From a virus: a stretch of 43,681 nt of DNA. The notes under the pieces were generated by a model. The model worked only from the letters and a program-made list of their open reading frames with translations, was not told where the DNA came from and did no database searches. The DNA is taken from the IMG/VR virus record IMGVR_UViG_3300032246_000632, positions 1 through 43,681 of that record, one strand, 5' to 3'. Both the position numbers and the translations under genes were made by a program. Shown in pieces: positions 1 through 7,229 of the stretch. The stretch's first letter is position 1, and each line of letters begins with the position of its first letter.

Positions 1-1
1 C

Positions 2-1258
2 ACATCACTTGCAAATTCAGATGACATTTACATATACGACCCAGCAACAATAACTCAATATATTGGAAACGTAACAATGCCTCAAACTACGATTCTTGCA
101 ACGGATCGTATTTACATTGAGTTATGGGCGCAAAAAAATGTTAGTGGCGCAAGGACAATTTCATTTTATTTTGACTCACTACATCCATCGCACTGCCATA
201 CAACCCTTCCTTCAGTTACAGGTGATGGAGTTGTAAAGGTAGTCAATGGGGTATTTCAGTCTCCAGCATCTACAATTGTTAATGCTGACGTATCTTCAAG
301 TGCAGCAATTGTTGTTAGCAAATTATCTCAAGCAACATCTAAAATACTTGGGAGAACAACTTCAGGAACCGGTTCAGTTGAAGAACTTAGCGTTGCAGGA
401 AATCTTACACTTTCAACTGGTACGTTGACCGCAACTACAACAGACGTTCAAATCTTTACATCGAGCGGAACTTGGACAAAACCAGCAAATGCAAAATCCG
501 TAAACATCCAGCTTTTTGGCGGTGGTGGCGGCGGTGGGGGTGGCAGAAAAGACACTACGGCAATTACAACTAAATCTGGCGGTGGCGGTGGCGGAGGTGG
601 TGGATATTTAAATATCACAATACCTGCGGCGGCTCTTTTAGCGTCTGAATCTGTTACAATTGGAGCAGGAGGAACCGCTGGAAACGGTAGCGGTTCAACA
701 GGAGGTGGGGGTAATGGAGGAAGTGGAGGAACAACCATATTCAAATCTTTACTATGTTTAGGTGGAACTGGCGGAAGTGGCGGAACTCGAACATTAGGCA
801 ATGCTGGAAACGGAATTTTGAACGCGCACGACGCAGGTTCTAGTTCTATTAGTCAAAATGCTAACAATGGTTTCCCGCCAACAACCAATTCGCAAACTCA
901 ATTTGGCGGGTGCGGTGGAGGTGGAGGAGGGGGAATATCTGTTGCTTCAGACCCGTTTATTGGAGGAAATGGTGGGCGTTCAAATGTTTTAAACTATAGT
1001 GGAGGAGCAGGAGGAGCAGCCACAGGAGTTGCGGGCTCAGTAGGGACATCAAATACTTCTGCATCAAGTGGATTATTCGCAGTAGGTTCTGGAGGTGGAG
1101 GAGGAGGTGCTGGTCTTGCGGTATCAGGAGGAGTAGGTGGAGCTGGAGGATTTCCCGCAGGAGGTGGCGGGGGCGGTGGAGCCACTGAAACCGGAACGAC
1201 ATCTGGAGCAGGAGGAGTAGGTGGAGCTGGCATTGCAATCATAACAACTTATTTTTAA
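2..1258 (+). CDS. Glycine-rich tail fibre / receptor-binding tip, 5' partial
   Basis: The reading frame is open from the first full codon at position 2, so the gene starts upstream; the ATG at 77 is internal. The visible N-terminal part (about 90 residues) ends in a motif typical of phage fibre proteins (SVTGDGVVKVVNG, then QSPASTIVNADV). After residue ~130 (counted from the ATG at 77) comes WTKPANAKSV followed by long poly-glycine runs (codons around 518-600, 905-935, 1095-1180), and the protein ends in GIAIITTYF. Glycine-rich sandwiches after a W-T-K-P-x-x-A-K stretch are characteristic of phage adhesin tips that contact the host receptor. It heads a block of fibre genes (1260-4398). The GGA/GGT repeats make this region prone to slippage and recombination. 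A role in host recognition is inferred from the family; confidence in 'tail fibre' is high. Confidence 0.82.
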   Translation, partial: TSLANSDDIYIYDPATITQYIGNVTMPQTTILATDRIYIELWAQKNVSGARTISFYFDSLHPSHCHTTLPSVTGDGVVKVVNGVFQSPASTIVNADVSSSAAIVVSKLSQATSKILGRTTSGTGSVEELSVAGNLTLSTGTLTATTTDVQIFTSSGTWTKPANAKSVNIQLFGGGGGGGGGRKDTTAITTKSGGGGGGGGGYLNITIPAAALLASESVTIGAGGTAGNGSGSTGGGGNGGSGGTTIFKSLLCLGGTGGSGGTRTLGNAGNGILNAHDAGSSSISQNANNGFPPTTNSQTQFGGCGGGGGGGISVASDPFIGGNGGRSNVLNYSGGAGGAATGVAGSVGTSNTSASSGLFAVGSGGGGGGAGLAVSGGVGGAGGFPAGGGGGGGATETGTTSGAGGVGGAGIAIITTYF

Positions 1259-1259
1259 T

Positions 1260-1472
1260 ATGATCGAGCGATATGTTATTTTGAACAAAGAAGGTGGATG
1301 GCTTGAAAATACTGTCCTTTGGGATGGAAACACAGAAACATGGCAACCAGCACAAGGAACTATTGTAAAGCTGGAAAGCGAAGTTAATGTTTCAACACTT
1401 CCATTAAGTCCAGAAATTTTAAATGATCCAGTAGAAATTATTGTTGACATTGAGGAAGCGGGATCGTATTAA
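1260..1472 (+). CDS. Small fibre-associated hypothetical protein
   Basis: A 70-residue protein whose ATG lies one base after the stop of the fibre gene (TAATATG), so translation is probably coupled. It has the look of the short accessory proteins that follow phage fibre genes: a hydrophobic start (MIERYVILN), then LENTVLWDGNTETWQPAQGT, which may form a small beta structure, and an acidic tail. No signal peptide, membrane segment or catalytic motif is visible. A role in fibre assembly or capping is inferred only from position. Confidence 0.7.
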   Translation: MIERYVILNKEGGWLENTVLWDGNTETWQPAQGTIVKLESEVNVSTLPLSPEILNDPVEIIVDIEEAGSY

Positions 1473-1545
1473 ACTTTCACTGTTGAAAAAATCAGCAGTA
1501 AAAACAAAAACAAAAAGAAAGTAAACAAAACAAAACAAACTAATT

Positions 1546-3336
1546 ATGCCTAACGACATCAATCGCACACGTTTCTCTAACCGCCATCGTCTCCTCGGTG
1601 ATCCAGCAGGATCTGGAGCACCAACAACAGCACTTACTGCTGAGTTGGCACACAACGAAAATGACTCAATCCTTTACATAGGTACTGGTAATGACGGAGC
1701 AGGTAATGCTACCGCCATCATCCCAATTGCTGGTGAAGGTCACTTCTCGACACGCACTTACGCCGAGTCTTTGACTGGTGGAGTTCAGTCTTCGCTTGAC
1801 GCAGAAGTTACTGCGCGTGAAGCAGCTATCAATAGCCTTACAGGACGAGTGGACGCGATTGTATCCAACACGGATGCAGCGGCCCTCGATTCTCTTTCGG
1901 AAATTGTTACCGCTTTTCAAGCTGCTGACGGAGACCTAAGCGGAATGATTTCTGCTCTTGGCACATCGGCAACTTCTGCCATTGGTGCTGAGAAAACACG
2001 CGCTGAAGCCGCTGAAGCCGCTCTTGCTTCGGATATTTCCGACGAAGAAGCCGCTCGTATTGCTGCTGACGACCTACTCGCCAGCGACATTGCTACCCTC
2101 ACAAGCCGCGCCAACACTAACGACACCCGCAGCACTGCTATTGAGACTGCCGCAAGCGCCCTTGAGGGACGTGTTAGTGTAGCTGAAAGCGACATCGTTG
2201 CAATTGAGAATGCTGCTACTACCTTGACTGGTCGTGTTAGCACACTTGAGAGTGACCTTGCTAGTGAAGTTAGCCGCGCTGAAGATGCGGAGGCTGAACT
2301 CGCAAGCGACCTTGCTGACGAGGTTAGCCGCGCTCAAGCCGCTGAAGCCAACCTAGCCAGCGATCTCGCTGATGCAGTGTCCTCGCTTCAGTCTGATATT
2401 AGCTCCGAGCAATCCCGCGCTGAGTCTGCTGAGTCTGGTCTTGCTGATGACATCGCAAGTGAAGTTTCGGCCCGTGAAGCTGCTGTTTCTGCGGAAGTTA
2501 CTGCGCGTCAAGCCGCTATTTCTGCCGAGCAAACCGCTCGCGCTGCCGCCATCTCTGCCGAGACGACTGCGCGTGAATCAGCTATCTCTGCTGTTAACAG
2601 CCGAGTTGATTCAGTTCTGAGCAACATTGATCCTGCCGCTCTTGATTCTCTCACGGAGGTTGTGTCCGCATTTCAAAGCGCTGACGGTAATTTATCGGAA
2701 ACGATAACTAACCTGACTGCTAGTTCTGCTGCTGCTGTTTCTGCTGAAGAGACACGCGCTCTTGCTGCTGAGTCCGCTCTCCAGACTGCAATCAACAACG
2801 AAGTTTCTGCTCGCCAAATTGCGATCAGCGACCTCGCCTCTGAGGTTGCTAGTGATATTGCAGACGAAGTTTCCGCACGTGAAGCTGCCGTGTCTGCGCT
2901 CCAGACTGCGCTTGATAACGAAGTAGACCGCGCTGAAGCAGCCGAAGCTCAGTTGACAAGTGATCTTGCTGATGAGGTTTCAAACCGCACGGCAGACGTT
3001 CAGAGCGTTCGTGACGTTACCAACGATCACGAAGGTCGTCTTAATTCTGCTGAAAGCACGATTGCTGGCCTTGGCACAATGTCAACCCAGAACTCGAACA
3101 ATGTAAACATCACTGGTGGTTCTATCAGCGGTGTAAGCCTCCAAGCTTCCAGCATGGAGATCAGCGGTGCAGGTTCTACTGCCCTTTACGTTGGCTCCGC
3201 TGGTTCGGTCGGTATCGGAACTGAGTCCCCATCCACTGCGCTCGACGTTGTTGGTTCGGTGACTGTTTCGCAAAACATCGTTGGTTCGGGAACTAGCACA
3301 CTTACTGGGTTCATCCTCGGTGGTGGCACGTTCTAA
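1546..3336 (+). CDS. Coiled-coil trimeric tail fibre protein
   Basis: A 596-residue protein dominated by Ala/Glu/Ser heptad-like repeats (many copies of A-S-D-L-A-D-E-V-S-R-A type), predicting a long trimeric coiled-coil shaft. Two ~40-residue repeats (about residues 97-137 and 349-389) share SN-x-D-x-AALDSL-[ST]-E-[IV]-V-[TS]-AFQ-[AS]-ADG, a motif common in phage fibre shafts. The last ~60 residues contain VGIGTESPSTALDVVGSV, the V-G-I-G-T-x-x-P-x-x-x-L-x-V-x-G pattern found in fibre heads, although no S74 chaperone domain follows. The gene is preceded by a 73-base A-rich leader made of AAAAC/AAAC repeats with no Shine-Dalgarno site, and is followed by a strong terminator. Likely a side or tail fibre; its oligomeric state is inferred. 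Confidence 0.85.
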   Translation: MPNDINRTRFSNRHRLLGDPAGSGAPTTALTAELAHNENDSILYIGTGNDGAGNATAIIPIAGEGHFSTRTYAESLTGGVQSSLDAEVTAREAAINSLTGRVDAIVSNTDAAALDSLSEIVTAFQAADGDLSGMISALGTSATSAIGAEKTRAEAAEAALASDISDEEAARIAADDLLASDIATLTSRANTNDTRSTAIETAASALEGRVSVAESDIVAIENAATTLTGRVSTLESDLASEVSRAEDAEAELASDLADEVSRAQAAEANLASDLADAVSSLQSDISSEQSRAESAESGLADDIASEVSAREAAVSAEVTARQAAISAEQTARAAAISAETTARESAISAVNSRVDSVLSNIDPAALDSLTEVVSAFQSADGNLSETITNLTASSAAAVSAEETRALAAESALQTAINNEVSARQIAISDLASEVASDIADEVSAREAAVSALQTALDNEVDRAEAAEAQLTSDLADEVSNRTADVQSVRDVTNDHEGRLNSAESTIAGLGTMSTQNSNNVNITGGSISGVSLQASSMEISGAGSTALYVGSAGSVGIGTESPSTALDVVGSVTVSQNIVGSGTSTLTGFILGGGTF

Positions 3337-3357
3337 TTGAACTAATCAAAAATCAAT

Positions 3358-3397
3358 CCCCCTGTCATTGCACAACGCAGTGGCAGGGGGTTATTTT
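3358..3397 (+). terminator. Rho-independent terminator after the coiled-coil fibre gene
   Basis: A 14-bp stem (CCCCCTGTCATTGC with GCAGTGGCAGGGGG, including two G-U pairs) closes a 5-base ACAAC loop and is followed by TTATTTT. It starts 22 bases after the fibre stop and ends before the LamG gene, so it probably ends or attenuates transcription of the fibre block. Confidence 0.88.
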
Positions 3398-3421
3398 AAC
3401 AACCTTTTTTAAAAATATATT

Positions 3422-4147
3422 ATGGCACTTACAGACAACCTTCAGGCATTCTACAAACTCTCAGACACTTCTGATTCTTCAGGAAACAACAGAACCCTCA
3501 CCAACAACGGCAATGTCTCTTTTGCTTCTGGCAAAATTGGGAATGCTGCTGTGTTTGATGGGAGCGGTTATTTGAACGTAGAAGATACATCTTTTGCTTT
3601 CAGTGGAGATTTTTCTATCTCTTCATACTTCAAATTAACTCAAGCAATGAATGAAGATTCATTTGCTCATATAGTTCAAGGTGTTGCTGGTGGTGATACT
3701 CCTGGTGATTGGTTTTTTGGTATAGCTAAAACACTTAGTTGGGCAAACAACGCAAATGGTTTAGCTTTTGGAACGCACTGGGCAATATATCCTTTGGTTA
3801 CAGCTGAATTCTCGCCCGAACTAAATACATGGTATCACGCTGCTGTTAAGAGAAGTAATGGAACAATAACATTGTATATTAACGGACAAGCAATTGGAAG
3901 CGCAGCAGATACAAATCCAAGAACAGCTAGTGGTCTATCATTTGGTAAGAGCGATGGTTCTGGTGGCGGAGCATTGTATGGTTCAGTAGATGCCTTTGGT
4001 ATCTGGAATCGCGCACTTTCTGATGCAGAATTTGCTGCTCTCTGTAACAACGGCACGGGGTTGGAACTTGATGGTGTTGCTCAACCAACGCTTGTCAAAT
4101 TACAAGCTCCTGTTAAGTTCATGGGTAAAGTTAAATTTGGAGTCTAA
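3422..4147 (+). CDS. LamG / concanavalin-like fibre protein
   Basis: 241 residues reading as one LamG-type jelly-roll domain: N-terminal LQAFYKLSDTSDSSGN, then FDGSGYLNV, the central WYHAAVKRSNGTITLYINGQ signature, and the closing VDAFGIWNRALSDAEFAAL of the laminin-G/pentraxin-like superfamily. Such domains in phages bind surface carbohydrate or decorate capsids and fibres. The C-terminal ~30 residues (VKLQAPVKFMGKVKFGV) may be an attachment tail. It lies downstream of the terminator, with an AT-rich leader (AAAAATATATT) before the ATG. The fold call is firm from motif order; the ligand is unknown. Confidence 0.85.
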   Translation: MALTDNLQAFYKLSDTSDSSGNNRTLTNNGNVSFASGKIGNAAVFDGSGYLNVEDTSFAFSGDFSISSYFKLTQAMNEDSFAHIVQGVAGGDTPGDWFFGIAKTLSWANNANGLAFGTHWAIYPLVTAEFSPELNTWYHAAVKRSNGTITLYINGQAIGSAADTNPRTASGLSFGKSDGSGGGALYGSVDAFGIWNRALSDAEFAALCNNGTGLELDGVAQPTLVKLQAPVKFMGKVKFGV

Positions 4148-4152
4148 ATAAA

Positions 4153-4398
4153 ATGCCGTCTGTAACTGAAATCCCATCACGAATCCTCCCATTGCAGAGT
4201 TTAATCCCCGGTGCTAAACCAAGCACAGCGCAGTGGATTGAAAGAGAGATAGCGATAAATGTTACAGACGGCAAAATTTACGTTCGGATAGACGAAGACC
4301 CAGTTCTTGTTGCCGAGCGTATGCCAACTCCTCCCAGCGATCAAGGGACGTTTGTTCTCAAGGTCGTTAATGGGGTTTATACGTGGGTAGAAGAATGA
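4153..4398 (+). CDS. Small fibre hub-like protein
   Basis: 81 residues. The segment REIAINVTDGKIYVRIDEDPV resembles the E-I-A-[LI]-N-x-x-D-G-K-[IL]-Y segment found in many phage fibre and baseplate hub proteins, where it forms a short beta element. The C-terminus LKVVNGVYTWVEE echoes VVKVVNGVFQ of the glycine-rich fibre, so the two may share a connecting module. Its stop overlaps the ATG of the next gene (ATGA at 4395). Probable structural accessory; the exact role is unknown. Confidence 0.7.
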   Translation: MPSVTEIPSRILPLQSLIPGAKPSTAQWIEREIAINVTDGKIYVRIDEDPVLVAERMPTPPSDQGTFVLKVVNGVYTWVEE

Positions 4399-4763
4399 AA
4401 CACTTAATTCCAATACTCATAATTGCTCTTGCTGGATGCACGTCAAGTCCTCCAATAGATCAACCTGAGTTTGTTGGAAAGTATAAGAACGCTTGTTTAC
4501 CAGAGGCAATCGCCATGACGCAAGCACTGAAGCAAAACGGTATTCAAGCCAAAGTTCTTATCGTGAACACACCTAAATTCAGTCACGCATTGACGTGCTA
4601 TCTATATCCAGTTGGACAGAACAAGCTTTGGGTTTGGGACTCATATTGGAAGAGTATGAATCTTAGGGCATGGTGGGATAATTCTGACTCTGTAGCAAAA
4701 GAATGGTTGAAGTGGTGTACAACTGACACTAAGCTTGTAAGCTCACATTTTTTAGAAAATTAA
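4395..4763 (+). CDS. Lipoprotein with transglutaminase-like Cys-His-Asp pattern
   Basis: 122 residues starting at the ATG that overlaps the previous stop; a GTG start at 4383 would add four residues. The N-terminus MKHLIPILIIALAGC is a lipoprotein signal with lipobox L-A-G-C (Cys15), so the product should be exported and lipidated. The mature part has NACLPEAIAMTQALKQNGI (Cys34), FSHALTCYL (His64) and WVWDSYW (Asp82). This order and spacing match the Cys-His-Asp triad of the transglutaminase/papain-like superfamily, including the x-E-A-x-x-x-x-x-A-L-x-x-x-G-I helix after the Cys. It heads the lysis cassette. It could be an envelope-acting peptidase or amidase, or a catalytically dead relative; the fold is inferred from the pattern only. 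Confidence 0.72.
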   Translation: MKHLIPILIIALAGCTSSPPIDQPEFVGKYKNACLPEAIAMTQALKQNGIQAKVLIVNTPKFSHALTCYLYPVGQNKLWVWDSYWKSMNLRAWWDNSDSVAKEWLKWCTTDTKLVSSHFLEN

Positions 4764-4768
4764 ACATT

Positions 4769-4987
4769 ATGCCAAATGAAGATATTGAAAGAACACTAGG
4801 TCTGTTGCTAGGCAAACTTGATTTGGTATTAGAAAATCAAAAAGAATTTAGCAATAAATTTGCTGATGTAGAAAAACGCTTGAGATCACTTGAATCTCAT
4901 CGCGGATACGCATTCGGAATAATTGCAGCAGCAGCATTTGTTTGGACTGTATTCTTTGAATTTATTAAAAACAAAATTTCAAATTGA
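4769..4987 (+). CDS. Small coiled-coil membrane protein (holin-like candidate)
   Basis: 72 residues. An N-terminal amphipathic coiled coil (LGLLLGKLDLVLENQKEF, then VEKRLRSLESH) is followed by one membrane segment at about residues 48-66 (YAFGIIAAAAFVWTVFFEF) and a short basic tail (KNKISN). This layout (soluble coiled coil, single C-terminal membrane helix) is common for small phage proteins beside endolysins and often annotated as holin-like. The stop abuts the next ATG directly (TGAATG). It could be a holin, antiholin or inner-membrane spanin-like partner; the sequence does not decide. Confidence 0.7.
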   Translation: MPNEDIERTLGLLLGKLDLVLENQKEFSNKFADVEKRLRSLESHRGYAFGIIAAAAFVWTVFFEFIKNKISN

Positions 4988-5143
4988 ATGAATAAACGTT
5001 TAGAATTTGTCTTGATTTTGGTTGCGTTTATATTGTTTGCAATTTCATTCTTGACAAGTTGCGCTACATTTGGTGTATCTTTACAGACAGATTACGGGAA
5101 GTTTACTTATGAGCTTCCAATGCCAGAAGGAACAAAAAAATGA
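4988..5143 (+). CDS. Tiny lipoprotein of the lysis cassette
   Basis: 51 residues: MNKRLEFVLI start, hydrophobic core to about residue 23, then FLTSC with lipobox Cys25, and a 26-residue mature tail ending YELPMPEGTKK. The short predicted lipid-anchored peptide is similar in size to outer-membrane spanin subunits (Rz1-like), though it lacks the usual proline richness. The start abuts the preceding stop and the stop overlaps the next ATG (ATGA at 5140). Signal type is clear; the lysis role is inferred from neighbours. Confidence 0.72.
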   Translation: MNKRLEFVLILVAFILFAISFLTSCATFGVSLQTDYGKFTYELPMPEGTKK

Positions 5144-5310
5144 AAACAAACTGGAAAACAACCTTGCTTGGAGTATTCACGATTCTTGCCGCAGTTTCTG
5201 ATGCAGGAAAAGATTTTTTGGCAACTGGAAACCTTGGAGATATTGGATTGCTTTTTGCTTCAATTACTGCTGGGGTTGGCTTGATTCTCGCCAAAGATAG
5301 CAATGCTTGA
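5140..5310 (+). CDS. Small holin-like membrane protein
   Basis: 56 residues with two hydrophobic stretches (about 8-20, TLLGVFTILAAVS; about 35-51, IGLLFASITAGVGLILA) and the end AKDSNA. Many phages have a small protein here ending in G-[IV]-G-L-x-x-A-K-D-x-N, next to endolysins; I recognise the pattern but its function is rarely proven. The ATG overlaps the upstream stop and its own stop overlaps the endolysin start by 8 bases, so it is translationally coupled to the endolysin. This makes it the best holin candidate here. Confidence 0.73.
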   Translation: MKTNWKTTLLGVFTILAAVSDAGKDFLATGNLGDIGLLFASITAGVGLILAKDSNA

Positions 5311-5824
5311 AAAATTAATCGCAATTGCAACTGCTGAAGTTGGAACGCGAGAAGTTGGAGGAAATAATTGCGGGTTGCGTGTGCGAGAATATCAATCCGC
5401 GACAAACCTTGATCCTGCCTCTTGGCCTTGGTGTGCGGCTTTTGTTGATTGGTGCATCCGTGAATGGGTATCAATTCCACAAGTTGTAATATGGCTCAAT
5501 TTGCAACGTAGAAGTCCAGAAGAATGGCGACCAACAACAGCACTTGCGTATGGTCTAAAATCTTGGGCGCTACAACGTCCAAATACGACTAAAATATACG
5601 ACGAAACGCATGAGGCTAAACTTGGAGACATCGTGACATTTGACTTTTCTCACGTTGGATTTGTAGTTGAAGATTGCGGATCTGAGATAGTCACGCTTGA
5701 AGGAAATACAAATGGAAAAGGAGACAGAGACTCAACAAGTGGCGATGGAGTTTGGCGAAAAATTAGAAAAAAAACACTTGTAAAAGATTTTATTCGGATT
5801 TATCCCAGCGGCTCAATTAAATAA
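5303..5824 (+). CDS. CHAP-domain endolysin
   Basis: 173 residues. The start of a CHAP cysteine amidase/peptidase domain is seen in IAIATAEVGTREVGGNNCG. The catalytic cysteine is in WPWCAAFVDWC (Cys44), the histidine in FDFSHVGFV (His117), and the polar residue in LEGNTNG (Glu133/Asn135). Length fits a single-domain enzyme that cleaves peptidoglycan peptides or the amide bond to muramic acid. There is no signal peptide and no obvious wall-binding domain, so it needs a holin to reach the wall; the overlapping holin-like gene fits this. Assignment is strong. Confidence 0.9.
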   Translation: MLEKLIAIATAEVGTREVGGNNCGLRVREYQSATNLDPASWPWCAAFVDWCIREWVSIPQVVIWLNLQRRSPEEWRPTTALAYGLKSWALQRPNTTKIYDETHEAKLGDIVTFDFSHVGFVVEDCGSEIVTLEGNTNGKGDRDSTSGDGVWRKIRKKTLVKDFIRIYPSGSIK

Positions 5825-5830
5825 ATAAAT

Positions 5831-6595
5831 ATGGCAAATATCACTCACAAGTGGAAAAAAGTGCTGGCAGTTTCGTGCACACATGCTCGTTATTGCGATT
5901 CAGAAGCGTGGAAAGCAGTAATGGCATTTAAAGAAAAATACAAACCAGATACAATACTTCATCTTGGTGATTTTATTGATATGTCTGCGCTAATGGGAAA
6001 TGGAGTGGGGTCTGGCAATGATGGAGACGAAATAACTCCAGACATTGATACTGGATTAACTCATTTGCGACAATTGATGGCTGGATGTAAAGACCCATAT
6101 ATCCTTTGTGGCAACCATGAAGATCGAGCATGGAAACTAACAAATAGCAAAAATGCTGTTACATCATATTGCGCTCACAAAATTATTTCTGCAATTGAAG
6201 ATACATCAAAAAAACTTAAAGCAAGATTGATTCCGTATTCTGGAATTGAACAAATTGTTGATATAGCAGACATGGGATTTACTCATGGAGCTTGTTATGG
6301 AGAATCTGCGGCAAGAGACATGGCAGAGCAATACTGTGATAGAAGCAGGCGCAAAATAATTATGGGGCATACTCATCGTGTAGCCATTCAAAATGCCAGA
6401 ACATATCATGGTGGAACTTGCTATAATATTGGAACTCTTACTGCTCGCGGAGCATTAGAATATGCAAAAAATCGCAGAAGCACTTTCAGTTGGTGTCAAG
6501 GCTGGTTATGGGGAGAGTATTGTGAATCATTGCATCAATCATCACTTCAAATCACGCAAAGAGCAAAAGGAGATGTGTGGAGACTTCCAATTTAA
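5831..6595 (+). CDS. Calcineurin-like metallophosphoesterase
   Basis: 254 residues with the motif series of the metallophosphoesterase superfamily: SCTHAR (16-20), HLGDFID (GD at 46-47), CGNHED (GNHE at 94-97), FTHG (His152) and MGHTH (GHTH at 179-182). The first motif normally reads D-x-H; here the Asp position is Cys16, so one metal site may be altered. The family hydrolyses phosphomono-/diesters including nucleotides and nucleic acids. The leader is ATAAATAAAT directly before the ATG, with no Shine-Dalgarno. Substrate unknown; it may act on host nucleic acid or nucleotide signals. Confidence 0.88.
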   Translation: MANITHKWKKVLAVSCTHARYCDSEAWKAVMAFKEKYKPDTILHLGDFIDMSALMGNGVGSGNDGDEITPDIDTGLTHLRQLMAGCKDPYILCGNHEDRAWKLTNSKNAVTSYCAHKIISAIEDTSKKLKARLIPYSGIEQIVDIADMGFTHGACYGESAARDMAEQYCDRSRRKIIMGHTHRVAIQNARTYHGGTCYNIGTLTARGALEYAKNRRSTFSWCQGWLWGEYCESLHQSSLQITQRAKGDVWRLPI

Positions 6596-6619
6596 AAATA
6601 AAATTAAATCATTACACAA

Positions 6620-6647
6620 ATTTTCAACCATTGTGGAAAATTGAAAA
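6620..6647 (+). other. Two mutually exclusive small hairpins in the gap 6596-6688
   Basis: ATTTTC (6620-6625) can pair with GAAAAT (6636-6641), or TTTTCAA (6621-6627) with TTGAAAA (6641-6647). The arms overlap, so only one form can exist at a time. The 93-base gap otherwise holds no gene and no clear promoter. AT-rich inverted repeats arise easily, so significance is low. Confidence 0.35.
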
Positions 6648-6688
6648 CATTAAAAAAGGAAATAAACTTCCAACGCAATTTTTAACGC

Positions 6689-6952
6689 ATGACACCAAAC
6701 GATTTCCTTAAAATAATACAGGATAGTATCTGTAAACAATACGAGCCAGTTCCTAAAGGTTGGTATTCTTTAAAACAATTATGCGAATTGTGGAATCTGA
6801 AACTTTCACAATCAACAAGAAAAATAAGAATTGGAATAGATCTTGGTATCATTGAAAAGAAAGATTTCTATATTCCTACAAAATCTAAAAAAATGCATGT
6901 GACCCCACATTATTTCTTCCATGACGAAAAAAAGCGTAAAAGCAAGAATTAA
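6689..6952 (+). CDS. Small winged-helix-like phage protein
   Basis: 87 residues. GWYSLKQLCELWNLKLSQS followed by TRKIRIGIDLGIIEKKDFYI looks like a helix-turn-helix/winged-helix unit; similar small proteins (G-W-[YF]-[ST]-x-x-[EDQ]-[LI]...) recur in phages next to metallopeptidase-like genes. The C-terminus is lysine rich (HDEKKRKSKN), consistent with nucleic-acid binding. It overlaps the next gene by 32 bases, so the pair is expressed together. DNA-binding role inferred. Confidence 0.62.
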   Translation: MTPNDFLKIIQDSICKQYEPVPKGWYSLKQLCELWNLKLSQSTRKIRIGIDLGIIEKKDFYIPTKSKKMHVTPHYFFHDEKKRKSKN

Positions 6953-7217
6953 CGGACAATTGTGGACGATTAAGTTTGGTAATCCCGGCAAAACAGAGGG
7001 TGTAACGGATGATGGTTGTTGCGACTACGAAAAACGAACAATTATAATAAATCCAAACTCTCAAAGTAACCTTTTGAATGTTTTATCGCATGAACTTATT
7101 CACGCAAGATTATCTGACTTGCAAGAAGACGCGGTAGAAGAACTGGGAACACTAATTGACGATGTTTATGTTCAAATGCTAAAACTTTCTTTTGACAGAA
7201 ATAAACCAATAAAGTAG
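6921..7217 (+). CDS. SprT-like zinc metallopeptidase, minimal
   Basis: 98 residues. Zincin motif in VLSHELIHARL: His57-Glu58-x-x-His61, with downstream Glu73/Glu74 as candidate third ligand. The upstream strand RTIIINPN is the edge strand usual before the HExxH helix in SprT/WSS1-like families. At under 100 residues it is a minimal catalytic core without a zinc ribbon. The start is the ATG inside the upstream gene's C-terminal codons. It could process virion proteins or act on DNA-protein crosslinks. Motif firm; substrate unknown. Confidence 0.75.
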   Translation: MTKKSVKARINGQLWTIKFGNPGKTEGVTDDGCCDYEKRTIIINPNSQSNLLNVLSHELIHARLSDLQEDAVEELGTLIDDVYVQMLKLSFDRNKPIK

Positions 7218-7229
7218 AAATCACTAATT

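Noticed and set aside
448-1242. Long Pro-rich reading frames on the minus strand opposite the glycine-rich fibre gene
   Set aside because: They are the complement of glycine codons (GGN read as NCC); low complexity, no start signals, and no other minus-strand genes exist.
6462-6644. 60-codon frame overlapping the metallophosphoesterase end
   Set aside because: Shadow frame with no start signal; most of it lies inside a clear gene.
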